Source: Chryseobacterium vaccae
GTDB taxonomy: Bacteria; Bacteroidota; Bacteroidia; Flavobacteriales; Weeksellaceae
Reading direction: 5' to 3'
Assembly (NCBI RefSeq): GCF_009602705.1
Contig: NZ_VSWH01000001.1
Location: 496,001 to 560,000 of the forward strand
DNA: 64,000 nucleotides
Of this stretch, positions 52,307 through 58,646 are shown piece by piece; within the stretch, counting starts at the first letter, position 1; every line of letters begins with the position of its first letter. The position numbers and the translations under genes are program-made. A model generated the notes under the pieces. The model saw only the letters and a program-made list of their open reading frames with translations, did no database searches and was not told where the DNA came from.

Positions 52307-52840
52307 ATGAAAAAGCCTTTAACCGTGTTCCAAAAGATACTGCTCAGCCTTATCACCATAATGCTGCTTATTATGTTTAGTGATTTGCTGCTGCAATATT
52401 TTTTTGACATCAGTCTCTCCTGTGGGGAACTCATTATCCCCTTAGCGGTTGTGGGATTGATCAGCTTATATGTTTTCTTTCCGAGGAAAAAACTGTTTGT
52501 ACTGGTACTCTTATACCTCATTACCGGCTTTGTGCTTATCTTTTATAATATCACGAAAGAAGGTATTGTCAGTAGTCGAAGGGCGATAAGCGATAGTAAA
52601 TACAGCATCGAAGTCAGCCGGCATGGCTATTCTATCATCAGATATTATGATTTTGCGGAAAAAATAGTAGCAACGAAACAATCAGATGCTTTTTTCGACC
52701 CAAATTCAAAAACAGCAATAGATCCCGGTTATCAGGTAAAAATACTGAAAGAAACCCCGGACAGTCTTTATATTGAAATCAATTCTCAGCTTCATAAGCT
52801 TGATCATTTGAAAAAAAGAAGGCTTTGGGAGAAAGACTGA
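52307..52840 (+). CDS. membrane protein of unknown function
   Basis: A 177-residue protein with three predicted membrane segments in the first 85 residues (ILLSLITIMLLIMFSDLLLQYFF, ELIIPLAVVGLISLYVFF, LFVLVLLYLITGFVLIFYNI). A soluble beta-rich domain of about 90 residues follows (SIEVSRHGYSIIRYYDFAEKIVATKQSDAFFDP). No family was recognised. It starts 29 bp after the 213-residue gene, so the two may be co-transcribed. Confidence 0.65.
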   Translation: MKKPLTVFQKILLSLITIMLLIMFSDLLLQYFFDISLSCGELIIPLAVVGLISLYVFFPRKKLFVLVLLYLITGFVLIFYNITKEGIVSSRRAISDSKYSIEVSRHGYSIIRYYDFAEKIVATKQSDAFFDPNSKTAIDPGYQVKILKETPDSLYIEINSQLHKLDHLKKRRLWEKD

Positions 52841-52864
52841 AACATTTTTAAAATACAGATTCGT

Positions 52865-52885
52865 TTCGCTTATCTTTGAAATACA
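52865..52885 (+). repeat. 21-bp direct repeat containing a promoter-like element, copy 1
   Basis: The stretch starts TTCGCTTAT and ends GAAATACA. It matches 53245-53265 at 20 of 21 positions and contains TATCTTTG, a -7-like motif. The two copies flank the tRNA-Ala gene at a distance of 380 bp. Confidence 0.5.
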
Positions 52886-52959
52886 GTATTTTATCTGAAT
52901 TTGATTTTTTGATACCACCAGGTATTTGTATTTTTTAAGAAAATAATTTGATAAAATAT

Positions 52960-52989
52960 TTGCATATACCGTTTAAATACTTACTTTTG
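52960..52989 (+). promoter_or_regulatory. promoter of tRNA-Ala
   Basis: TTG (52960-52962), 19 bases, TACTTTTG (52982-52989). This is a full consensus match, 15 bases upstream of the mature tRNA 5' end. Confidence 0.7.
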
Positions 52990-53004
52990 TACCGCTTCAA
53001 AGCT

Positions 53005-53078
53005 GGGGGATTGGCGCAGTTGGCTAGCGCGTTTGACTGGCAGTCAAAAGGTCACGGGTTCGAATCCCGTATTCTCCA
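53005..53078 (+). tRNA. tRNA-Ala (GGC)
   Basis: A 74-nt cloverleaf. The seven-pair acceptor stem contains G3-U70, the alanine identity element. The anticodon stem is TTTGA/TCAAA with loop CTGGCAG, giving anticodon GGC. The T-arm has GGTTCGAAT. The D-arm has GGCGCAGTTGGCTAGCGC. The 3' CCA is not encoded (the discriminator A is followed by CG). It has its own promoter and terminator, so it is transcribed alone. No copy of its 3' end was found nearby, so there is no att-site evidence. Confidence 0.95.
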
Positions 53079-53081
53079 CGT

Positions 53082-53117
53082 AAAAGGGTTGTAATTTAAT
53101 TGATTACAGCCCTTTTT
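53082..53117 (+). terminator. intrinsic terminator of tRNA-Ala
   Basis: AAAAGGG-t-TGTAAT (53082-53095) pairs with ATTACA-g-CCCTTTT (53103-53116) with one wobble, followed by a T-run. Confidence 0.8.
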
Positions 53118-53244
53118 GTTTTTTTGACGATTGATGATGTGCAAAACTGATTAGAGATCAGTTGGGGGAGAATACTTTTTTATTAATCGCTATGGTAGAC
53201 AAAAATGAATAATAGCAAAGCGTTTTTAGGATAAACAAAGGTGC

Positions 53245-53265
53245 TTCGCTTATTTTTGAAATACA
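53245..53265 (+). repeat. 21-bp direct repeat containing a promoter-like element, copy 2
   Basis: The second copy of the 52865-52885 repeat, one mismatch, contains TATTTTTG. It lies 60 bp upstream of an open stretch without a start codon (53325-53504). Confidence 0.5.
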
Positions 53266-53324
53266 AGGTTGTAGATAATTTACATTTTTGAAAATATCAG
53301 ATAATACTGTTGAGTTTTTATTAA

Positions 53325-53504
53325 GGACAAAATGGGGTATACTGCGGCAGATTAATCGACTTAGGAAGCAGGAGCGTTAAAAAAATTGAGATTGAATCCG
53401 TTAAAAAATTTCCACTGTCTGAGCATGGCTCGTATTTAGACCCGAAGAAGCACCATCTGAACCATGCGAGTTTGGAAATTTTAGGAGTCAATATCAATTT
53501 TTAG
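53325..53504 (+). pseudogene. orphan C-terminal gene fragment, 59 codons
   Basis: A reading frame open from an in-frame stop (53322) to TAG at 53502. It has no ATG at a useful position but protein-like composition: NGVYCGRLIDLGSRSVKK-, then FPLSEHGSYLDPKKHHLNHASLEILGVNINF as the end. It looks like the C-terminus of a larger protein whose 5' part has been lost. The family was not recognised. The location next to an HNH nuclease and small unknown genes suggests a region of gene turnover, perhaps of polymorphic toxins (inference). Confidence 0.4.
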
Positions 53505-53659
53505 CGGATGATTCCAGTCTTGAATTTTGTATACTTTTTTTCAAGAAAAAGTATAATAAAAAAATAATTACCACCTTCTACTGATTCTGATTTCTCTATG
53601 TTTCGCAAATGGTCCAGAAAATCCGGTTCTATAAAGCCCGTAGTTCTGCAATAATTTGC

Positions 53660-53682
53660 AAGCCTTCTTTTTAAGAGGGCTT
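53660..53682 (+). terminator. hairpin ahead of the HNH gene
   Basis: AAGCCTTCTT (53660-53669) pairs with AAGAGGGCTT (53673-53682) with one wobble over a three-base loop, followed by a short T-run. It probably ends transcription from upstream, just before the HNH gene's own promoter. Confidence 0.5.
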
Positions 53683-53686
53683 TTGT

Positions 53687-53694
53687 TATATTTG
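53687..53694 (+). promoter_or_regulatory. -7 element of the HNH gene
   Basis: TATATTTG matches TAnnTTTG, 17 bases upstream of the HNH start codon. No TTG at -33. Confidence 0.45.
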
Positions 53695-53710
53695 ATAGAA
53701 ATAACCATTT

Positions 53711-54436
53711 ATGAGTCAAAATAGACCAGCAATAAAATCATCTATTAAAAGAGAAGTTCGCCAACGATGTGGTTTTGGTTGTGTAATTTGTGGTAATCCA
53801 ATATATCAATATGATCATTTATTAGGCTGGGCAAAAGTCAGACGTCATAAAGCTGAAGAAATAACTTTACTTTGTAGTGAACATCATTCAGAAAAAACAT
53901 CAAAGAGGCTTCCAGATTTCATTGTTGAAGAATTTAATAAGAATCCATACAATTTAAGATCAGGCATTACAAAACCTAAAACTTTATACTATTTTGGAGA
54001 TAGTGCAAATGTAGTATTTGGTTCTATGAGATTTTCAATGACTAAAAATGATCTGTATGATTATCTAATCCCGTTTACAATAGATCATGCTTCGCCAATA
54101 AAAATAATATTTAAAGATCAAATGTATTTATTAAATATTGAATTACAAGATCCGTTTGGTAAATTGATACTCAAAATCGTAAATAACGAATTGGTTATGA
54201 ACATTGGTTTGTGGGATATTCAATATGTAGGACAAAGAATAACCATAAGAGAAAGTTTTTACAAAATTTTTATAGAAATTAGATTCGAAACACCAAATAC
54301 AATAAATTTTATAAGAGGTAAAATATTCATAAAAGGAAAGATTATTACTATTCATCGTGAAAATGGGCTTAAGTTACCTTGTGGTGGTGGATTTAGTAAT
54401 TTTACAATAAAGGCTCCCAATGGATTTATTATGTAA
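53711..54436 (+). CDS. HNH endonuclease with an unrecognised C-terminal domain
   Basis: A 241-residue protein. The N-terminal 65 residues are an HNH nuclease fold: zinc-type pairs Cys24-Cys27 (CVICG) and Cys55-His58 (LLCSEHH), with Asp35-His36 (QYDHLL) as the first catalytic position. The last 150 residues are beta-rich and hydrophobic (YDYLIPFTIDHASPIKIIFKDQMYLLNIELQDPFGKLILKIVNNELVMNIGLWDIQYVGQRITI) without a known domain. The gene is markedly more AT-rich than its neighbours, a sign of horizontal acquisition. HNH proteins of this build occur in defence loci and as stand-alone genes, and no partner gene is adjacent. Confidence 0.82.
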   Translation: MSQNRPAIKSSIKREVRQRCGFGCVICGNPIYQYDHLLGWAKVRRHKAEEITLLCSEHHSEKTSKRLPDFIVEEFNKNPYNLRSGITKPKTLYYFGDSANVVFGSMRFSMTKNDLYDYLIPFTIDHASPIKIIFKDQMYLLNIELQDPFGKLILKIVNNELVMNIGLWDIQYVGQRITIRESFYKIFIEIRFETPNTINFIRGKIFIKGKIITIHRENGLKLPCGGGFSNFTIKAPNGFIM

Positions 54437-54770
54437 ATTTCATTAAGGAGATTAGTGTAAAATTTATTTAAATGCCAACCTATTCTTATTAAACAGATCG
54501 TTATTAATAATTTCAAAACCCGGCGATCAACTCAGATTGCAAAAAAATCCAAACCACTCCTTATATCACTTCATCAAATCAATGCAGTTGATTCTCTCCT
54601 TTGTCATCTAAAATCACCAATGTCAACAATCAAACTTAACATTAAATTATAAAACCATCAAAAAACACCCTCTTCATATAAAATCTCCTTCATCAGCTTC
54701 CATTTGAAAAATAATTGTATTTTAGCCAAAATATGCTGCTTATTCATAAAAATATAAACGGCTGATTAAA

Positions 54771-54787
54771 ATTCAGATAATCTGAAT
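54771..54787. promoter_or_regulatory. perfect palindrome in the lipoprotein promoter
   Basis: ATTCAGAT-A-ATCTGAAT has eight-base perfect arms. It sits where the -33 element of the promoter with the -7 at 54799 would be, so a bound dimer would act there. Confidence 0.5.
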
Positions 54788-54798
54788 GAAAAATTTAG

Positions 54799-54806
54799 TA
54801 GATTTG
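54799..54806 (+). promoter_or_regulatory. -7 element of the lipoprotein gene
   Basis: TAGATTTG matches TAnnTTTG. It lies about 100 bases upstream of the start codon, so the mRNA would have a long leader. Confidence 0.45.
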
Positions 54807-54908
54807 CACGACATTAAACAATAATAAACATATTAATTCTGTTCTCTGTTTATGAACAATAAATAAGAAAACAATCCAATTTGATTAGGGTATAAAACTA
54901 TTAGAACT

Positions 54909-55283
54909 ATGAAGAAACTTTTTTTACTTCTTTTGACAGCTTTTTTATTTATCGGATGTAGCTCTGATGATGACACTATTTACGATTTTATCGGAACATG
55001 GTCAGGGAAATACGATGGCAATGATAAAGGAACCTGGAACTTTGTGGTAGCAAGTGACGGTAAAGTATCCGGAACCATGCATTCTGAAGTAAATAATGAA
55101 AACTATACTATTTCAGGTCATTTAACAGATACCGGAGATTTAACCACTGTAGTGGGTCTTCCTTCAGACGGAGAGTTCAGAGGAGCACTCACAAGAGAAG
55201 GTAGTGGAAACGGAAGCTGGTCAAACTCAGTTCCTACTCCAACAAGAACCGGAACCTGGTCAGGAAATAAAAATAAACAATAA
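54909..55283 (+). CDS. small lipoprotein
   Basis: A 124-residue protein with a lipoprotein signal (FLFIGC, then SSDDD, the acidic motif that in Bacteroidota directs lipoproteins to the surface). The mature part is a single beta-barrel-like domain with repeated GTW motifs (FIGTWSGKYDGNDKGTWNFVVASDGKVSGTMHSE, and RTGTWSG at the end). No named family was recognised. A strong terminator follows at once. Confidence 0.78.
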   Translation: MKKLFLLLLTAFLFIGCSSDDDTIYDFIGTWSGKYDGNDKGTWNFVVASDGKVSGTMHSEVNNENYTISGHLTDTGDLTTVVGLPSDGEFRGALTREGSGNGSWSNSVPTPTRTGTWSGNKNKQ

Positions 55284-55318
55284 AAAAAAGTCTGCAGATC
55301 AACCTGCAGACTTTTTTA
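55284..55318 (+). terminator. intrinsic terminator after the lipoprotein gene
   Basis: AGTCTGCAG (55289-55297) pairs perfectly with CTGCAGACT (55304-55312), flanked by an A-run and a T-run. Confidence 0.85.
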
Positions 55319-55339
55319 TTTCTTCAATCAAACGACAAA

Positions 55340-55386
55340 GTCCCGAAGGGACACTTCAACCCAGGACAGGAAAAATTCCTGTCCCC
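55340..55386. repeat. two adjacent hairpins, REP-like
   Basis: The first is GTCCC-gaa-GGGAC (55340-55352). The second is GGACAGGAA-aaa-TTCCTGTCC (55364-55384), perfect nine-base arms. They lie between convergent genes and are not followed by T-runs. The first shares the small-stem, three-base-loop shape of the RAYT-flanking repeats but not their sequence. Confidence 0.5.
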
Positions 55387-55428
55387 ACATTGAAATTCTA
55401 AATCTCAACTCAACCTCAAATTTAAAAT

Positions 55429-56079
55429 CTACACAAATCCCATTCGGGAAATGTCCCCATCTTTATTTTTGATAATAAGGAAATAGAGTAGGAGGCCCTC
55501 ATCCGGAAAATGATTTTTAAAATTAATTTTCCCTTCTTTAGTGTAAACACGAGATTCTTCAATATATTCAACGGTGTATTTCTCAAAATCCGGCTTTATA
55601 GTAATGAATGATGTTTCATGAATGTCTTTATCTTCAGTTGCATAAAGTATAGCATGCTGAAGTTCCGTTGAAATCCTGGTTTCTGTGGAAATAATCTCTT
55701 TATTTCCAAATTTGAATGCCTTTAACAGTTCTATCCCTTTTTCTGTCATAAGGCCTTTTTCTACGCTTCTTTTTCCTCTTTCTGAAACCGTATCCAGATC
55801 TTTTATATCGGTCATCAGCTTTGCAAAACTCTGATAGAGCAGAGGATTACCCGCTTCCTTAATATATCCGTCAATACAGCTCCGGATAAGCTTTCCCGCT
55901 TTAGAACAATGCCCAAATTCAGAGCTGTTCTGTCGTACTTTCTCGTATGAAGGGCTCTTTTTAAAAGCTTTTTTATTGAATCCGCTTTTCTTACGGACCA
56001 CATTTTTCCCGTTCAGGCTGTAAAAAACCAGATCGCCCACGGTTCCTGTGATCTTTATTAAACTTTCATACGTTGCCAT
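55429..56079 (-). CDS. unrecognised conserved-looking protein, 216 residues
   Basis: A basic soluble protein without a signal peptide. The N-terminus has a distinctive pattern: MATYESLIKITGTVGDLVFYSLNGKNVVRKKSGFNKKAFKKSPSYEKVRQNSSEFGHCSKAGK. In it a Gly-rich strand-turn-strand leads into a Lys/Arg cluster. The C-terminal half is beta-rich (YTVEYIEESRVYTKEGKINF). The start resembles DUF6266-like proteins of Bacteroidota (GNLVYYxxNGK-x-VVR), but the rest does not allow a firm match. It has its own promoter and is convergent with the lipoprotein gene. It could be a nucleic-acid-binding or phage-structural relic. Confidence 0.65.
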   Translation of the reverse strand: MATYESLIKITGTVGDLVFYSLNGKNVVRKKSGFNKKAFKKSPSYEKVRQNSSEFGHCSKAGKLIRSCIDGYIKEAGNPLLYQSFAKLMTDIKDLDTVSERGKRSVEKGLMTEKGIELLKAFKFGNKEIISTETRISTELQHAILYATEDKDIHETSFITIKPDFEKYTVEYIEESRVYTKEGKINFKNHFPDEGLLLYFLIIKNKDGDISRMGFV

Positions 56080-56095
56080 ACTGTAAAATTGGACT

Positions 56096-56103
56096 CAAAT
56101 ATA
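56096..56103 (-). promoter_or_regulatory. -7 element of the 216-residue protein gene
   Basis: On the minus strand TATATTTG, a full match to TAnnTTTG, 16 bases upstream of the start codon. Confidence 0.5.
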
Positions 56104-56140
56104 GGAATAAATATACAGAATTAAAATTTTAACATATATT

Positions 56141-56160
56141 TATACTATAGTTGTAGTATA
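56141..56160. promoter_or_regulatory. inverted repeat between divergent promoters
   Basis: TATACTA (56141-56147) and TAGTATA (56154-56160) enclose six bases. The site lies between the divergent promoters of the 216-residue protein and the NlpC/P60 gene, a place for a shared regulator. Confidence 0.4.
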
Positions 56161-56188
56161 GTTATTATATAATTAAAAGATAAAAATG

Positions 56189-56196
56189 TATATTTG
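56189..56196 (+). promoter_or_regulatory. -7 element of the NlpC/P60 gene
   Basis: TATATTTG matches TAnnTTTG, 30 bases upstream of the start codon. No TTG at -33. Confidence 0.45.
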
Positions 56197-56226
56197 TGCA
56201 TGTTTAGTTACTTCATTTAAAATCAG

Positions 56227-56802
56227 ATGACTATGGTACCGGGATTATTTGAAAACTTAAGATTAAAGAAGCTTTCCGTATTACTGATTGCTTCTGCTGT
56301 AGCCGTTTCGTGTGGAGCTTCAAAAACGGCTTCATCAAAGAAAAATACAGGTTCAAAAACCGTAACAAGAACGGAGAACCTCAGAAAGCTTGATTCAAAA
56401 TTTGACGGAAAAGTATCCAGATCCATCAGTGATATCCTGAAAGATGCAGAAAAATATATCGGAACTCCGTATAAATTCGGAGGAAATACCTCTTCCGGTT
56501 TCGACTGTTCCGGATTTACCGTAAAAGTGTTTGAGGAAAATGACTTCTCACTTCCCCGAAGATCTACTGATCAGGCTGAGGCCGGAAAAAAAATAGACAT
56601 TAATGAGGTAAAACCGGGGGACCTTCTCTTCTTTGCAACGGCAGGCGGAAGCAGGGTTTCCCATGTGGGTATTGTTCATGATATCGGAGCCGATGGAGAA
56701 GTGAAATTTATTCACGCTTCCACATCAAAAGGAGTTATTATTTCGTCATTAAACGAAAAATACTGGAACAAAGCCTATCTACACGCCCAAAGAATTCTTT
56801 AA
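56227..56802 (+). CDS. NlpC/P60-family peptidoglycan hydrolase lipoprotein
   Basis: A 191-residue C40 peptidase. A lipoprotein signal (LLIASAVAVSC) is followed by a Lys/Ser-rich linker and the catalytic domain (about residues 65-190). The nucleophile Cys is in FDCSGFTVKVF, the catalytic His in SHVGIVHDIG, and the third residue, His, in FIHAST. It cleaves stem-peptide bonds in peptidoglycan. The gene is followed 17 bp later by a LytTR-domain gene in the same direction. Confidence 0.9.
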   Translation: MTMVPGLFENLRLKKLSVLLIASAVAVSCGASKTASSKKNTGSKTVTRTENLRKLDSKFDGKVSRSISDILKDAEKYIGTPYKFGGNTSSGFDCSGFTVKVFEENDFSLPRRSTDQAEAGKKIDINEVKPGDLLFFATAGGSRVSHVGIVHDIGADGEVKFIHASTSKGVIISSLNEKYWNKAYLHAQRIL

Positions 56803-56819
56803 TAACAAAAGCCGTCTGA

Positions 56820-57146
56820 ATGGAGAACCGAAGCTTTGCTTTTATCAAAACAGACAAAAAACTGGTCAAACTTTTTTATAAAGACATTACGGTTATAAAA
56901 GGTCTGGGGAATTATGTAGAAATCAATACCACAGACGATAAAAGGCATATCTACTATAAAACCCTTAAGGATCTTATTGAAAGCCTTCCCGATGAATTTA
57001 TGCGGGTTCATCATTCATACATTGTTAATTTAACCAATATTGAATATTTTGAGGATAATCAGCTCGTATGCCGGGGACAGAAAATTACAGTTGCCAAAAG
57101 CTACAAAGAATGTCTTATCACAGCGCTTCATACCATGCTGCTGTAA
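56820..57146 (+). CDS. free-standing LytTR DNA-binding protein
   Basis: A 108-residue protein consisting of little more than one LytTR domain: KLFYKDITVIKGLGNYVEINTTDDKRHIYYKTLKDLIESLPDEFMRVHHSYIVNLTNIEYFEDNQLVCRGQKITVAKSYKE. The RVHHSYIVN motif is the family signature. It lacks the receiver domain of response regulators and has no membrane segments, so activity must be set by another protein or by level. The gene follows an NlpC/P60 gene after 17 bp, probably in one transcript. Confidence 0.88.
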   Translation: MENRSFAFIKTDKKLVKLFYKDITVIKGLGNYVEINTTDDKRHIYYKTLKDLIESLPDEFMRVHHSYIVNLTNIEYFEDNQLVCRGQKITVAKSYKECLITALHTMLL

Positions 57147-57230
57147 ATATTGTACATAAAATAAATACCCAACTGCATAATAAAATTTCGAGATCCTGTT
57201 TTCCATAATAGATTTGTGAAAATTTTAAAA

Positions 57231-57608
57231 ATGAGCAAGAACAAAAACACAGCATTGCACTATATCAATACTCATAACATTACAGGGATAAAAGCAGGAA
57301 AAGAAAGAGAAACATTTCTGGAGATCTGGATGGTTGTGGTTAACGAACGGATTTTTGCACGATCATGGGGCCTGGCAGAAAAAAGCTGGTACAATACTTT
57401 TCTAAAAGAACCTGAAGGACAGATTAGATGCGGAGATGAAATATTTAGCATTAAAGCCGCTGTTCCTGATGATATAACAGATCTGACTTCCGAAATCAAT
57501 GAGGCTTATTTAACAAAATATAATACAGGTTCAAATATTGAATATTCCAGAGGAATTATCCGGGAAGAGCATATTAGCCGTACTATGGAGTTTGAAATCT
57601 GCGGTTAG
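57231..57608 (+). CDS. DUF2255-family protein
   Basis: A protein of about 125 residues. The domain TFLEIWMVVVNERIFARSWGLAEKSWYNTFLKEPEGQIRCGDEIFSIKAAVPDD fits the DUF2255 (split-barrel, deazaflavin/flavin-like) family, in which members are predicted to bind a flavin or F420-like cofactor. The function is not established. The ATG is preferred over an upstream GTG. The gene stands alone between the LytTR gene and dapD. Confidence 0.75.
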   Translation: MSKNKNTALHYINTHNITGIKAGKERETFLEIWMVVVNERIFARSWGLAEKSWYNTFLKEPEGQIRCGDEIFSIKAAVPDDITDLTSEINEAYLTKYNTGSNIEYSRGIIREEHISRTMEFEICG

Positions 57609-57714
57609 ATCCTCTACATCTCATTTGTATACTAAAACAATCTTTTGTACTTTTAACACCTGAAAACCGAGACGTTTTCCAGAGATAATTTATATTAAAA
57701 ATCAAACAAGAAAC

Positions 57715-58527
57715 ATGTCGTTACAACAAACAATTGAAAACATTTGGGATAATAGAGATTTATTACAGAATGAAGACAGCCAGAAGGCGATAAGAGAGGT
57801 TATTTCTTTATTGGATACCGGTGAACTTCGTGTTGCTGAACCTGTAGAAAACGGATGGCAGGTGAATGAGTGGGTGAAAAAAGCTGTAGTAATGTATTTC
57901 CCGATTCAGAAAATGGAAACCATTGAAGTAGGCCCGTTTGAATTTCATGACAAAATTCCTTTGAAGAAAAATTATGCTGAAAAAGGAGTGAGAGTTGTAC
58001 CACATGCAATCGCCAGACAAGGTTCTTTCGTTGCTTCAGGAGTAATTATGATGCCTTCTTACGTAAATATCGGGGCGTACGTAGACTCAGGAACGATGGT
58101 AGATACCTGGGCAACTGTTGGAAGCTGTGCCCAGATCGGGAAAAATGTACACTTAAGTGGTGGAGTTGGAATTGGAGGAGTATTGGAACCACTTCAGGCT
58201 GCTCCGGTAATCATTGAAGACGACTGTTTCATTGGCTCAAGATGTATCGTTGTAGAAGGAGTTCACGTAGAAAGAGAAGCTGTATTGGGTGCAAACGTAG
58301 TATTAACCGCTTCTACAAAAATTATCGATGTAACCGGAAGTGAGCCGGTAGAAATCAAAGGAAGAGTTCCTGCCCGTTCAGTAGTAATTCCTGGAAGCTA
58401 TACCAAACAATATCCGGCTGGAGAATATCAGGTTCCATGTGCTTTGATCATCGGACAGAGAAAAGAATCTACAGATAAAAAGACCTCTCTTAACGATGCT
58501 TTGAGAGAAAATAATGTAGCCGTATAA
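57715..58527 (+). CDS. dapD: 2,3,4,5-tetrahydropyridine-2,6-dicarboxylate N-succinyltransferase
   Basis: A 270-residue left-handed beta-helix acyltransferase of the lysine and diaminopimelate pathway, using succinyl-CoA. The hexapeptide repeats are visible as GVIMMPSYVNIGAYVDSGTMVDTWATVGSCAQIGKNVHLSGGVGIGGVLEPLQAAPVIIEDDCFIGSRCIVVEGVHVEREAVLGANVVL. The N-terminal helical domain and length are normal. It supplies diaminopimelate for peptidoglycan and lysine. It is a single gene with a terminator. Confidence 0.97.
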   Translation: MSLQQTIENIWDNRDLLQNEDSQKAIREVISLLDTGELRVAEPVENGWQVNEWVKKAVVMYFPIQKMETIEVGPFEFHDKIPLKKNYAEKGVRVVPHAIARQGSFVASGVIMMPSYVNIGAYVDSGTMVDTWATVGSCAQIGKNVHLSGGVGIGGVLEPLQAAPVIIEDDCFIGSRCIVVEGVHVEREAVLGANVVLTASTKIIDVTGSEPVEIKGRVPARSVVIPGSYTKQYPAGEYQVPCALIIGQRKESTDKKTSLNDALRENNVAV

Positions 58528-58575
58528 ACTGTATTTCTTTAATTTTTTAAAGATTTACTCTTAAAACTCATATTA

Positions 58576-58607
58576 AAACCCTGAATATACATTTAGGGTT
58601 TATTTTA
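58576..58607 (+). terminator. intrinsic terminator after dapD
   Basis: AAACCCT (58576-58582) pairs with AGGGTTT (58595-58601), followed by a T-rich run. Confidence 0.7.
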
Positions 58608-58646
58608 TTGATACCTTTGAAAGGTTAAAAAAGCTTATTGAAAAAC

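Larger units (their letters stand above)
54437..54908 (+). other. 472-bp AT-rich gap without a gene
   Basis: No credible coding region on either strand. The only structures seen are the palindrome and the -7 element near 54771-54806 that serve the lipoprotein gene. Base composition resembles the HNH gene, so the acquired segment may extend to here. Confidence 0.5.

Noticed and set aside
53005..53078. tRNA-Ala as an integration site for an element
   Set aside because: No integrase and no repeat of the tRNA 3' end were found in the downstream 2 kb.
53501..53719. A 72-codon minus-strand frame upstream of the HNH gene
   Set aside because: Its start overlaps the HNH start, it crosses the hairpin and promoter of that gene, and it has no recognised motif.
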